A stretch of DNA of 30,394 nucleotides, from positions 1 to 30,394 of the forward strand of contig CAKJYB010000050.1 in the NCBI GenBank assembly GCA_918241715.1. The letters run 5' to 3'. The stretch is from Clostridiales bacterium. Its GTDB lineage: Bacteria > Bacillota > Clostridia > Christensenellales > UBA1242. Of this stretch, positions 8,654 to 15,737 are shown in pieces. The notes under the pieces are model-generated. The model did no database searches and was not told where the DNA came from. It saw nothing but the letters and a program-made list of their open reading frames with translations. Both the position numbers and the translations under genes were made by a program. The stretch's first letter is position 1, and each line of letters begins with the position of its first letter.

Positions 8654-8679
8654 TTTTTTATAATATTATGGAGTGTGCT

Positions 8680-10035
8680 ATGCAAAACATAAACGAACTT
8701 TGGCAACAAATCCTTGAAAAGTTGGAACTTAGAATTTCCACCGTTTCGTTTACCATTTGGATTAAACCAATCAAACCTGTTGATCTTGACGAAAAGGATA
8801 ACCTTGTCATTGCATCACCTTCAGTCTCTGCAAAAAATCAGATTTTAAGAAATTTTATCGACAAAATTGCTGATTGCGCAAGTGAAGTGAGTGGCAAAAA
8901 ATTAAATATTGTCGTTTTGGATCAAAACGAAGAAATTGAGTATTTGGACAAGTCTAAAAAAGTAGAGATTGCTCCTTCTGTAAAAGACGAACCAAATCCA
9001 TTTACAGAAGAATTTACTTTTGACAATTTTGTTGTTGGAAAGAGCAATCAATTTGTCTATTCAGCAGCTCAAGCTGTTGCACAAAATCCGGGTTCAAACT
9101 TCTGCAACCCACTCTTTATCTATGGTGGCTCCGGACTTGGAAAAACCCACCTTATGCACGCAATTGGAAATTATATCAGACAATATTCTCCAGAACTTAA
9201 AATCAAATATGTAACGTGTGAACAATTTACAAACGCTTACATATCTTCTCTTCTTTCACCATCAAAAAACAAAGCTGTTATGGAGTTTAGAGACCTTTAC
9301 AGAAATCTTGACGTTTTGATGGTTGACGACATTCAGTTTTTGTCAAGGGGAAAAGAAATTCAAGAAGAGTTTTTCCACACTTTCAATGAGTTGTTCTCTT
9401 TGGGAAAACAGGTTGTATTGTGTTCTGACAGACACCCAAACGAACTTCCAACTCTTGAAGACAGAATCAAAACAAGATGTTCTAGTGGTGTTATTCACGA
9501 CATTTCAAAACCTGACCTTGAAACAAGAATTGCCATTTTAAAGAAGAAGAGCCAAATCGAAAAGTATAATGTTGACGAAGAAGCAATCTCTTATATTGCA
9601 GAGAGAGTTGATTCAAACGTAAGAGAACTTGTTGGAAAACTTAAAGAAATCTTCTTGATGGCAAAAATCAAGGGAAAAGAAATGGCAACAATTGAAGAAG
9701 CAAAAGAAATTTTTGCAAATCAAAAAGAAGAAATTAAAAACGAACTTACCCCAGAAAAAATCATAAATGTTGTTTGCAGTTATTTCAACATTTCGACAGA
9801 CGACATAACCGGAAAGAAGAAAAACAAAGAGATTGTTGAGCCAAGAATGATTGCAATTTATCTTATCGACGAACTCTTAAGTTTGCCACTTGTAAATATT
9901 GGAAAAGTGTTTGGTGGAAGAGACCACACAACCATTATGCACTCAAGAGACAAGATATCTTCAGACATGAAAGTAAACAGAAAAACACAAACTCTTGTGA
10001 ATGAAATCAAAAACATTTTGACAAGCAGTTTTTAA
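8680..10035 (+). CDS. dnaA: Chromosomal replication initiator protein DnaA
   Basis: A 451-residue AAA+ ATPase that binds DnaA boxes and opens oriC. Domain I (about 1-80), a short linker, then the AAA+ core beginning at FTFDNFVVGKSNQF, with Walker A GGSGLGKTH (149-157), Walker B LMVDDIQFL (about 213-221), sensor II region NVRELVG, and the domain IV DNA-binding helix-turn-helix with the signature GGRDHTTIMHS near residue 415. Start chosen at ATG 8680 because GGAG (8670-8673) lies six bases before it; an in-frame ATG at 8668 would add four residues but has no ribosome site. The gene is followed by the origin and dnaN. Confidence 0.97.
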   Translation: MQNINELWQQILEKLELRISTVSFTIWIKPIKPVDLDEKDNLVIASPSVSAKNQILRNFIDKIADCASEVSGKKLNIVVLDQNEEIEYLDKSKKVEIAPSVKDEPNPFTEEFTFDNFVVGKSNQFVYSAAQAVAQNPGSNFCNPLFIYGGSGLGKTHLMHAIGNYIRQYSPELKIKYVTCEQFTNAYISSLLSPSKNKAVMEFRDLYRNLDVLMVDDIQFLSRGKEIQEEFFHTFNELFSLGKQVVLCSDRHPNELPTLEDRIKTRCSSGVIHDISKPDLETRIAILKKKSQIEKYNVDEEAISYIAERVDSNVRELVGKLKEIFLMAKIKGKEMATIEEAKEIFANQKEEIKNELTPEKIINVVCSYFNISTDDITGKKKNKEIVEPRMIAIYLIDELLSLPLVNIGKVFGGRDHTTIMHSRDKISSDMKVNRKTQTLVNEIKNILTSSF

Positions 10036-10106
10036 GATGTGTAAATGTGTATAACTTCATTTGCTTGTGCACAGAGTTGTCCACATTTTTGCATAGTCAA
10101 CAACAA

Positions 10107-10151
10107 ACAAAATATGGTGCTATCAACGGCACAAATGACACTATATTTTGT
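10107..10151. repeat. Inverted repeat inside oriC
   Basis: Arms ACAAAATATGGTG (10107-10119) and CACTATATTTTGT (10139-10151), 13 bases with one G/T position, separated by 19 bases. It sits between the left and right DnaA boxes and is not followed by a T-run. Confidence 0.6.
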
Positions 10152-10243
10152 GTAAGTTTTGGGTGCGTTTAGAGTTATCCACAATTGCACATGCACTAAT
10201 AAATAATAGAATAATTTAAATAAAAAATATTCTAAATATTCGT

Positions 10244-10273
10244 TTGCGTGCAAGCGTGCGTGTGTGATATAAT
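10244..10273 (+). promoter_or_regulatory. Promoter of dnaN
   Basis: TTGCGT (10244-10249), 18-bp spacer, TATAAT (10268-10273). An AAAGGAG ribosome site (10283-10289) precedes the dnaN ATG. The promoter abuts the AT-rich part of oriC, so origin opening and dnaN transcription may affect each other. Confidence 0.55.
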
Positions 10274-10297
10274 ATCAGTGTTAAAGGAGAAAGAAAA

Positions 10298-11398
10298 ATG
10301 TTAGTTAGTTGTCATGGAATTGAGCTTTCTGATGCCTTTTTAAGTGTAAGCAAAGCTATTTCAAACAAAATCACAAACCCAATTTTAGAAGGAATCAAAA
10401 TTGTAGCCGAAGATGACACACTCACCTTAAGTGCGACAGACACAGAGCTTTCTATTGAAAAGAAAATCAAGGCAAACATCAAAGCAGAAGGTGAAGGTGT
10501 TGTGCCAGGAAAATTTATTACAGAGTTTATCAAAAAACTTACAAACGAAATGATTGAAATTGAAATAAACGAAAAAAATCAAATGATCATTCGTTATGAC
10601 GACAGCCAAAGTATCATTCAATGCTACAACGTCTTGGAATATCCATCTTTCAAAAATGTTGAAACAATGCAATATTTTGGAATTTCTAAAAAAGACCTTA
10701 AAACAATAATCAACAAGACAATATTCTCAGTTGCTGTTGACGACTCAAGACCAATCCTTAAAGGTGTGCTTTTTGACATTGAAAGAAACACACTCAACGC
10801 AATTGCCCTTGATGGATACAGACTTGCAAAAGTAAAGAAAAACATTGTTTCTGACCTTGATGTAAACATTGTTATTCCTGCAAAAAGTTTGTCAGAAATT
10901 TCCAGACTTTTGGACGACTCTGACGACATGATCAATCTTTATGTTGACAAAAATACTCTTATGGTTGACTTTGGAGATACAAAACTTACAACCAGACTTT
11001 TGGAAGGTGATTTTGTAAACTACAAACAAATTATCGCAGCAAACTACGAAACAGTTTGTGTGATAAACAAAGAGCAGTTTGAAGATGCACTTGAAAGAGC
11101 TTCTCTTCTTTCAAAAGTTGGACAAGGGAATTGTGTAAAATTTGAAGTGAAAGAAAAGAATTTGTGCATAACATCAAATTCTGAACTTGGAAATGTAAAA
11201 GAAAACGTCCCTGTAAACACAACAGGAAAAGAACTTTTGATTGCATTCAACGCAAGATACTTTATTGAAAACTTGCATGCAAACGCAGATGAGTTTGTAA
11301 AAGTTTGCTTCAACTCCCCTGCAAATCCATGTGTTATCGTTCCAGTTGAAGGAGATGAATTCTTATATCTTATACTTCCAGTAAGAATGATCGGTTAA
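10298..11398 (+). CDS. dnaN: DNA polymerase III beta subunit (sliding clamp)
   Basis: A 366-residue beta clamp, the ring that tethers the replicative polymerase to DNA. Family marks include the N-terminal SKAISNKITNPILEGI, LSATDTELSIEKKI, VPGKFITEFIKKL, the middle ALDGYRLA (typical of beta clamps) and the C-terminal end VYLILPVRM-like motif read here as LYLILPVRMIG, where the clamp-binding peptide pocket forms. Three clamp domains of about 120 residues fit the length. AAAGGAG eight bases before the ATG; its own promoter in oriC and a strong terminator 10 bases after the stop show a single-gene unit. Confidence 0.97.
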   Translation: MLVSCHGIELSDAFLSVSKAISNKITNPILEGIKIVAEDDTLTLSATDTELSIEKKIKANIKAEGEGVVPGKFITEFIKKLTNEMIEIEINEKNQMIIRYDDSQSIIQCYNVLEYPSFKNVETMQYFGISKKDLKTIINKTIFSVAVDDSRPILKGVLFDIERNTLNAIALDGYRLAKVKKNIVSDLDVNIVIPAKSLSEISRLLDDSDDMINLYVDKNTLMVDFGDTKLTTRLLEGDFVNYKQIIAANYETVCVINKEQFEDALERASLLSKVGQGNCVKFEVKEKNLCITSNSELGNVKENVPVNTTGKELLIAFNARYFIENLHANADEFVKVCFNSPANPCVIVPVEGDEFLYLILPVRMIG

Positions 11399-11408
11399 AA
11401 TAAACAAT

Positions 11409-11433
11409 AAAAGCACCCGTTTGGGTGTTTTTT
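11409..11433 (+). terminator. Terminator of dnaN
   Basis: CACCC/GGGTG stem with GTTT loop, A-rich 5' flank and T6 run. The 26-bp block 11411-11436 is identical to 12214-12239. Confidence 0.85.
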
Positions 11434-11436
11434 ATT
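11411..11436 (+). repeat. 26-bp direct repeat (copy 1), a terminator
   Basis: Identical to 12214-12239, spaced 803 bp. The two copies bracket the promoter, gene and terminator of the small lipoprotein. Confidence 0.85.
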
Positions 11437-11464
11437 GACAGAAGACAAATAAATTGTGCATAAT
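11435..11464 (+). promoter_or_regulatory. Promoter of the 236-residue lipoprotein gene
   Basis: TTGACA (11435-11440) directly touching the dnaN terminator, 18-bp spacer, CATAAT (11459-11464). Confidence 0.65.
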
Positions 11465-11484
11465 AAATTTAAGAAGGGGGAAAT

Positions 11485-12195
11485 ATGAAAAAAATATTAA
11501 AAGTTGTGGCTTGCTTTATGTTTGTTGTTCTTGCAACATTAGGTTTTGCAGGATGCGCAAAAAAGATTAGTCTTAAAGAAGCAAATAAAATTATCGACTC
11601 TATGAGTGACACAAATTTGTTTGCTATAGGTGTTGAAATTAGTGAAACTTATGAAGATGACAATCAGTACAGAAAAGTTCTTTATGATGAAGAAGGTCAT
11701 GTTTCAGCAATGTATCAAAAAGATGGTTCAGATGAATTTTGGACTGATGGAACATGGTTGTACGTAAAAACAACAAACGGAGAAAATGTTGTAAAAGAAA
11801 AGGCATTACTTTCTGCGAAACCTTCAAAATTCAACATTTATTCAAGTGATATTGAAGATGCAGAAAAAGATCCACAAAGAGCAACAAAAAAAGAACTGAA
11901 AGAAATTTTTTCAGCTTATTCAGCGTATTCTAAATATGGTGATATAACTTATAAAAAGGAAGAGTCAAAGAAAAATCTTACATTAAGCATGGAAATAAAT
12001 GCTAAAGTTGAAGGTTCAACTTTTAAAATTGAAATTGAATACGTATACAAAAACAAAAAACTTGTTGAAGCCAAGATGTATCAAGAAGCAAAAAATGGCA
12101 CAAACAAAGAAACATCGAAAATAAGCATCAAATCTTTCAAAGGAACAATTGAAATGCCAGAAGATGCAGACAACTATACAGATATATCTGTTTGA
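11485..12195 (+). CDS. Putative lipoprotein, function unknown
   Basis: A 236-residue secreted protein with a lipoprotein signal peptide: MKKILK, a hydrophobic core, and the lipobox FAGC with the lipidated Cys at about residue 25. The mature part is hydrophilic and Lys/Glu-rich, begins KKISLKEANKIIDSM and contains alternating strands that suggest an LppX/LolA-like or NTF2-like beta fold, but I do not recognise the family. AAGGGGG shortly before the ATG is a strong ribosome site. It has its own promoter and terminator, inserted between dnaN and rpmH, and is not part of the core origin gene set. Confidence 0.75.
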   Translation: MKKILKVVACFMFVVLATLGFAGCAKKISLKEANKIIDSMSDTNLFAIGVEISETYEDDNQYRKVLYDEEGHVSAMYQKDGSDEFWTDGTWLYVKTTNGENVVKEKALLSAKPSKFNIYSSDIEDAEKDPQRATKKELKEIFSAYSAYSKYGDITYKKEESKKNLTLSMEINAKVEGSTFKIEIEYVYKNKKLVEAKMYQEAKNGTNKETSKISIKSFKGTIEMPEDADNYTDISV

Positions 12196-12212
12196 GAATA
12201 AAACAAACAAAA

Positions 12213-12236
12213 CAAGCACCCGTTTGGGTGTTTTTT
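12213..12236 (+). terminator. Terminator of the lipoprotein gene
   Basis: Same CACCC-GTTT-GGGTG hairpin with T6 run as after dnaN. Confidence 0.85.
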
Positions 12237-12239
12237 ATT
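12214..12239 (+). repeat. 26-bp direct repeat (copy 2), a terminator
   Basis: Exact copy of 11411-11436; flanks differ outside the block. Confidence 0.85.
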
Positions 12240-12272
12240 ATTAAAAAAGACAAAATTTTCAAAGAGCAATGG

Positions 12273-12302
12273 TTGACAAGCTGGGTTTAAATAATTTATA
12301 AT
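12273..12302 (+). promoter_or_regulatory. Promoter of the rpmH-rnpA-yidD-yidC operon
   Basis: TTGACA (12273-12278), 18-bp spacer, TATAAT (12297-12302), about 50 bp before rpmH. Confidence 0.75.
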
Positions 12303-12352
12303 AAAGCAGAAACTATTTTACAATAGGATATTATGCAAATAAGGAGAAAAAA

Positions 12353-12487
12353 ATGAAAAGAACATACCAACCAAAGAAAGGTAAAAGACAAAAGGTTCAT
12401 GGCTTCCGTGAAAGAATGAGAACAAACGGCGGAAGAAACGTTTTGAAGAGAAGAAGAAACAGAGGCAGAAAAAATCTTGCTGCTTAA
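12353..12487 (+). CDS. rpmH: 50S ribosomal protein L34
   Basis: A 44-residue basic protein beginning MKRTYQPKKGKRQKVHGF, with ERMRTNGGRNVLKRRR and a final GRKNLAA, a full-length match to bacterial L34, which sits in the large subunit near the exit tunnel. AAGGAG (12341-12346) lies seven bases before the ATG. First gene of the operon with rnpA, 10 bp upstream of it. In many Firmicutes rpmH diverges from dnaA; here it points the same way. Confidence 0.97.
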   Translation: MKRTYQPKKGKRQKVHGFRERMRTNGGRNVLKRRRNRGRKNLAA

Positions 12488-12497
12488 AAGTTGAAGT

Positions 12498-12830
12498 ATG
12501 GATCACAGATTAAGAAAAAATAGTGAATTTAACTACATCTATAAGAAAGGTGAAAAGTTTTATACAGAAAACTTTGTTTTGTTTGCCGTAAAAAGCAAAT
12601 ATCAAAACTATAGAATCGGTTTTTCCATAAGCAAAAAACTTGGCAAAGCAAACAAAAGAAATTTACTTAAAAGAAGGATGAGAGAGATTTGTAGGCTCTA
12701 TGTCAACATTCCTTCTTTTTGTAATTATGTTGTGCTAGCAAAAGAAAACGCAACAAGCCTTGAATTTATAGAAATAAAAAATGAGCTTTTGACTCTGTTT
12801 GAAAAATATGAAAGAAAAAAGAACGTTTAA
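12498..12830 (+). CDS. rnpA: Ribonuclease P protein component
   Basis: A 110-residue basic protein that partners the RNase P RNA to cut tRNA 5' leaders. The signature region KLGKANKRNLLKRRMRE (about 50-66) matches the family RNR motif, and the N terminus LRKNSEFNYIYKKGEKF fits family starts. Only a weak ribosome site (GAAG) precedes the ATG, consistent with coupling to rpmH translation 10 bp upstream. Its 3' end overlaps yidD by 23 bp. Confidence 0.95.
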   Translation: MDHRLRKNSEFNYIYKKGEKFYTENFVLFAVKSKYQNYRIGFSISKKLGKANKRNLLKRRMREICRLYVNIPSFCNYVVLAKENATSLEFIEIKNELLTLFEKYERKKNV

Positions 12831-13083
12831 AAAAGTTTTGGCCGTGATTTTTCTTTTTCCGGTCTATATTTACAAAGTTGCAATTTCGCCACTTCTTCCA
12901 CACAGCTGTCTGTTTTATCCTACGTGTTCAACGTATATGGTAAGAGCAGTAAAAGAGTTTGGAATTTTTAAAGGCTGGTGGCTTGGAACAAAAAGAATTT
13001 TCAGGTGCAACCCATTTCAAAAGAAGCGTGGGTATGACCCTATTCCAATAAACATAAAAGGAGAAGCAATATGGATTTTGTAA
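12808..13083 (+). CDS. yidD: Membrane protein insertion efficiency factor YidD
   Basis: A 91-residue small membrane-associated protein found next to yidC in most bacteria and helping membrane protein insertion. Seen: YKVAISPLLPHSCLFYPTCSTYMVRAVKEFG, abbreviated here to its hallmarks ISPLLP, the Cys-rich CLFYPTCSTY and the later RIFRCNPF followed by GYDPIP. ATG 12808 chosen; an in-frame TTG at 12799 would add three residues. No Shine-Dalgarno is seen, which fits translational coupling with the overlapping rnpA. Overlaps yidC by 13 bp. Confidence 0.93.
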   Translation: MKEKRTFKKVLAVIFLFPVYIYKVAISPLLPHSCLFYPTCSTYMVRAVKEFGIFKGWWLGTKRIFRCNPFQKKRGYDPIPINIKGEAIWIL

Positions 13084-14336
13084 GCACAGCGCTTATATCA
13101 CTTCCACAACCAAAAGGTGTTTGGGAATCAATCTTAAACGCTTTTAAAGGCAGTGTTGGAAGTTACATTTGGGCAGTTATTCTTGTTGCTATCATAATCA
13201 GATTTTTGTTTGTTGTTCTTGATGTCATAAACAAAAAGACTTCCATGAAAAACAACGTAATCATGGCAAAAATGAAACCAGAACTTGACGCAATTCAAAA
13301 GAAGTATGGTTATGACACAAGATTGATGCAACAAAAACAAAGCGAAATTTACAAAAAATATCAATTTGGAATGATGGGAGCTTGTCTTCCAATGCTCATA
13401 AATCTTGTTTTGCAATTTGTTGTCTTTTTGACACTTTGGAATGCCCTTAGAAGCGTTTCCGAATACAACATTGTAAACAAATATGAAGACATGAAAAACA
13501 TTTATGCAAATGTGATTGCATTAAACGAAAACGGAGATATAACATCAAGCTACACCGATGGAGACGAACTTTCAATCGAAATTGTTGGGAATAAACTTCA
13601 TGTTGTTATCAACGGAGGACCACATGACATCCTTCTTGAGAATATTACAAAAGATGAAGAATCAAATAGTAGAATTTACGACAAAATCCACAAATACGTT
13701 GATAAAGGAACAACAGAAGCTCCAAACGCTGATTATGTTGGAACAGAACTTAGTGAAAAACTTGTTGACTGGGCCGTAAAACTTGCCACACAAAACTACG
13801 AAGAAAACCAAGAAAGTTTTATGTGGATTAAAAACATTTACAAAGCAGAATCCCCAACAAGCCCACTTTTCAATGAGAAAGAAATCAAAAACTACCTTTC
13901 AAAATACTATACAAAAACAGAAAAAGCGACAGAAAAAGCAAACGACTATGAAGGAAAAATCTTCAAGTTTGTAATCACAAATGGTGTTGGAAAGAAAGAT
14001 TTTGGAAAGAATGGTTATTATATTTTGACAATAATCGCAATGGTTGTTTCATTCCTTTCACTCTGGCTTTCAAACTTTATGATGAAGGGTCAAGCTGGAC
14101 AACAGAAACAATCAAAAATCATGTATTTCATAATGCCACTTATCATGGGTATCTTTACATTTATGTATACAAGTTTGTTTGCAGTTTACATTATTGTAGG
14201 ACAACTTATGATGCTTGTTCTTACCCCACTTACAACAATCATTGTAAAGAAATGGAACGAACATGACATGAAGAAAAAACAAGACAAAGATGTTGTTGTG
14301 GTGGACTATAGAAGAAAAAATATTGAAGAAAAATAA
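13071..14336 (+). CDS. yidC: Membrane protein insertase YidC (Oxa1 family)
   Basis: A 421-residue insertase that places proteins into the cytoplasmic membrane with or without SecYEG. The first membrane helix region (about 28-48, with a conserved basic residue in IIIRFLF) is followed by the cytoplasmic helical hairpin (MKNNVIMAKMKPELDAIQ... to QSEIYKKY), then GACLPMLINLVLQFVVFLTLW and two more C-terminal helices (about 320-385). A long external insert of about 180 residues (about 125-305) between the second and third helices is larger than usual for Gram-positive YidC. No signal-peptide lipobox is evident. AAAGGAG before the ATG; ends in a clear terminator. Confidence 0.92.
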   Translation: MDFVSTALISLPQPKGVWESILNAFKGSVGSYIWAVILVAIIIRFLFVVLDVINKKTSMKNNVIMAKMKPELDAIQKKYGYDTRLMQQKQSEIYKKYQFGMMGACLPMLINLVLQFVVFLTLWNALRSVSEYNIVNKYEDMKNIYANVIALNENGDITSSYTDGDELSIEIVGNKLHVVINGGPHDILLENITKDEESNSRIYDKIHKYVDKGTTEAPNADYVGTELSEKLVDWAVKLATQNYEENQESFMWIKNIYKAESPTSPLFNEKEIKNYLSKYYTKTEKATEKANDYEGKIFKFVITNGVGKKDFGKNGYYILTIIAMVVSFLSLWLSNFMMKGQAGQQKQSKIMYFIMPLIMGIFTFMYTSLFAVYIIVGQLMMLVLTPLTTIIVKKWNEHDMKKKQDKDVVVVDYRRKNIEEK

Positions 14337-14360
14337 GGCAATTTTAGATTGCCTTTTTTT
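14337..14360 (+). terminator. Terminator of the rpmH-yidC operon
   Basis: GGCAAT-TTTAG-ATTGCC hairpin followed by a T7 run, starting directly after the yidC stop codon. Confidence 0.85.
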
Positions 14361-14374
14361 ATTGGTTTTAACCC

Positions 14375-14403
14375 TTGACAACCCCAATTTTGTGTGTTAA
14401 ACT
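14375..14403 (+). promoter_or_regulatory. Promoter of the thyX-like gene
   Basis: TTGACA (14375-14380), 17-bp spacer, TAAACT (14398-14403), 20 bp before the ATG. Confidence 0.6.
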
Positions 14404-14423
14404 TGACCCAACGGAGATGAAAT

Positions 14424-15704
14424 ATGGAGATAAAAATTCTACATTCAACAAAAGAAAATTATATTGCAACTGCAGAAGAATTTACTGATATTGCAGGAAA
14501 AGTAGGTGGAGTTTGCTATCTCCCGGGAACAACAGAAGAACTTTTTGCTGAAGATCCAACTAAAACAAAGAAAAGAGCTGAAAGATCAAAAAAACTTGGG
14601 CATCAGAGTTTGTTTGATCACCCATATTTCACATTTGAATTAAATGGCATTCCAAAGATTATTGCAATGATGCTAAACAACGAAGCAATGTATACAACAA
14701 GCGAAAAATCAGGAAGATATACAAAAATGGTTCTGCCGGAAGAAGAACAAACCCTTTACGACAAATGGCTTGAAATTTTCAAAAGAGAAATTACAGAACA
14801 AGATGCAGAAAGTTGTCCAAAATGGTTTACAGAAAGAAAAATCGAAAAACTTGCACAAGAAAATGCAAGATACTTAACTTCAGCTTTTACGCCAACAATA
14901 ATGATACATAGCGTTTCTTACAGACAATTCAATCAACTTTATATGATGTTTAGAGAAGAGCTTGAAAAATTTGAAGGAAAGGAAGATGAGTTTTCAAAAA
15001 GGCTTGCACCTGCACTTAAAGAAATGATTGAAGCGATGGAAAAAGTTGTTGGAAGCAATGGAAAACCATTCTTAGATGCTCTAAATGAAGGATTGTTGAA
15101 AAATGCAAAAGGAAGAGCTCTTTCCTTAATTCGAGACTTTCCTGTCGAAAAACACTTCGGTGGAGACGATTATAGTCTTTCCTACAAAGGATCTATTGCA
15201 CAATATGCACAAGCTCACAGACACAGAACACTGAAACACGGAATGACAAAACTTCAAAAACCTGAATTTTACATTCCACCAATTTTGAAATCAAAACCAG
15301 AGCTTGTTGAAGAGTGGAAAAAAGATTGCCTTTCACTTGCGCCCAACTTTCCACAGGGAATGCTTGTTATGATAAGCGAACAAGGAACATACGAAGACTT
15401 TAAACTTAAGGCGTTTGAAAGATGTTGCTCTGGAGCACAACTTGAAATAAATCAACAAACAACACAAACAGCCAAAATGATGGCAAAAGCACTTAAGGTA
15501 AAACTGGTGGGACTTGCAGTAAAAAATTTGTTTACAACAGACAAAGAAAAAAGAGAATGGAACAAACAAAGAGCTTTGACATACAAAAAGAGAATAAAAG
15601 TTTTGGATGTGCTTGGGAAAGGTGGTTCAAGATGTAAAGCTGGTTATCAATGTGCTGATCCATGTAAATATGCAGACGGCATCAATGGAACAAGAAATAT
15701 TTAA
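14424..15704 (+). CDS. thyX: ThyX-like flavin-dependent thymidylate synthase, double length
   Basis: ThyX makes dTMP from dUMP using FAD and methylenetetrahydrofolate. This protein is 426 residues, about twice a standard ThyX. The N-terminal half has GHQS..DH..FTFEL.GI (59-75), matching the GHxSxxEHxxFTFxIxG block, and ends the motif region with SEKSGRY (93-99), but NNE stands where the RHR of the ThyX motif should be. The C-terminal half has HRHR (265-268) followed by PEFYIPP, matching the second part of the family. So the hallmark residues are shared between halves. The C terminus is Cys-rich (SRCKAGYQCADPCKYADG). Own promoter, GGAG ribosome site and terminator. Family assignment fairly confident, activity inferred. 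No thyA is seen nearby. Confidence 0.7.
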   Translation: MEIKILHSTKENYIATAEEFTDIAGKVGGVCYLPGTTEELFAEDPTKTKKRAERSKKLGHQSLFDHPYFTFELNGIPKIIAMMLNNEAMYTTSEKSGRYTKMVLPEEEQTLYDKWLEIFKREITEQDAESCPKWFTERKIEKLAQENARYLTSAFTPTIMIHSVSYRQFNQLYMMFREELEKFEGKEDEFSKRLAPALKEMIEAMEKVVGSNGKPFLDALNEGLLKNAKGRALSLIRDFPVEKHFGGDDYSLSYKGSIAQYAQAHRHRTLKHGMTKLQKPEFYIPPILKSKPELVEEWKKDCLSLAPNFPQGMLVMISEQGTYEDFKLKAFERCCSGAQLEINQQTTQTAKMMAKALKVKLVGLAVKNLFTTDKEKREWNKQRALTYKKRIKVLDVLGKGGSRCKAGYQCADPCKYADGINGTRNI

Positions 15705-15732
15705 AAAGGACTTAAAACCTAAGTCCTTTTTT
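15703..15732. terminator. Bidirectional terminator between thyX and the amidase-like gene
   Basis: Perfect 12-bp stem (15703-15714 with 15721-15732 or so) around a short loop, with A-run upstream and T-run downstream, so it can end transcription from both convergent genes. Confidence 0.85.
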
Positions 15733-15737
15733 ATTTT

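Larger units (their letters stand above)
10036..10297 (+). other. oriC: Chromosomal replication origin oriC (dnaA-dnaN gap)
   Basis: This 262-bp gap has no gene. It holds four DnaA-box matches to TTATNCACA: perfect at 10046-10054 (minus, TTATACACA) and 10175-10183 (plus, TTATCCACA), and one-mismatch at 10065-10073 (TTGTGCACA) and 10077-10085 (TTGTCCACA). Further down, 10197-10240 is almost only A and T and is a candidate unwinding element, followed by a GC-rich GCGTGC-repeat block (10246-10262) and the dnaN promoter. An inverted repeat lies at 10107-10151. Coding strand flips from minus to plus between recF and dnaA, supporting an origin here. The recF-dnaA gap shows no DnaA box, so this looks like a single-region origin. 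Confidence 0.85.

Noticed and set aside
8584..8679. Second DnaA-box cluster upstream of dnaA
   Set aside because: No 9-mer close to TTATNCACA found in the 96-bp recF-dnaA gap.
10191..10215. DnaA-trio element after the DnaA box at 10175
   Set aside because: The TAATAAATAATAGAAT stretch is suggestive, but triplets do not keep the conserved middle A on the correct strand, so it was not called.
10032..10253. 73-residue minus-strand reading frame across oriC
   Set aside because: No ribosome site, no recognisable protein, and it covers the DnaA boxes and inverted repeat.
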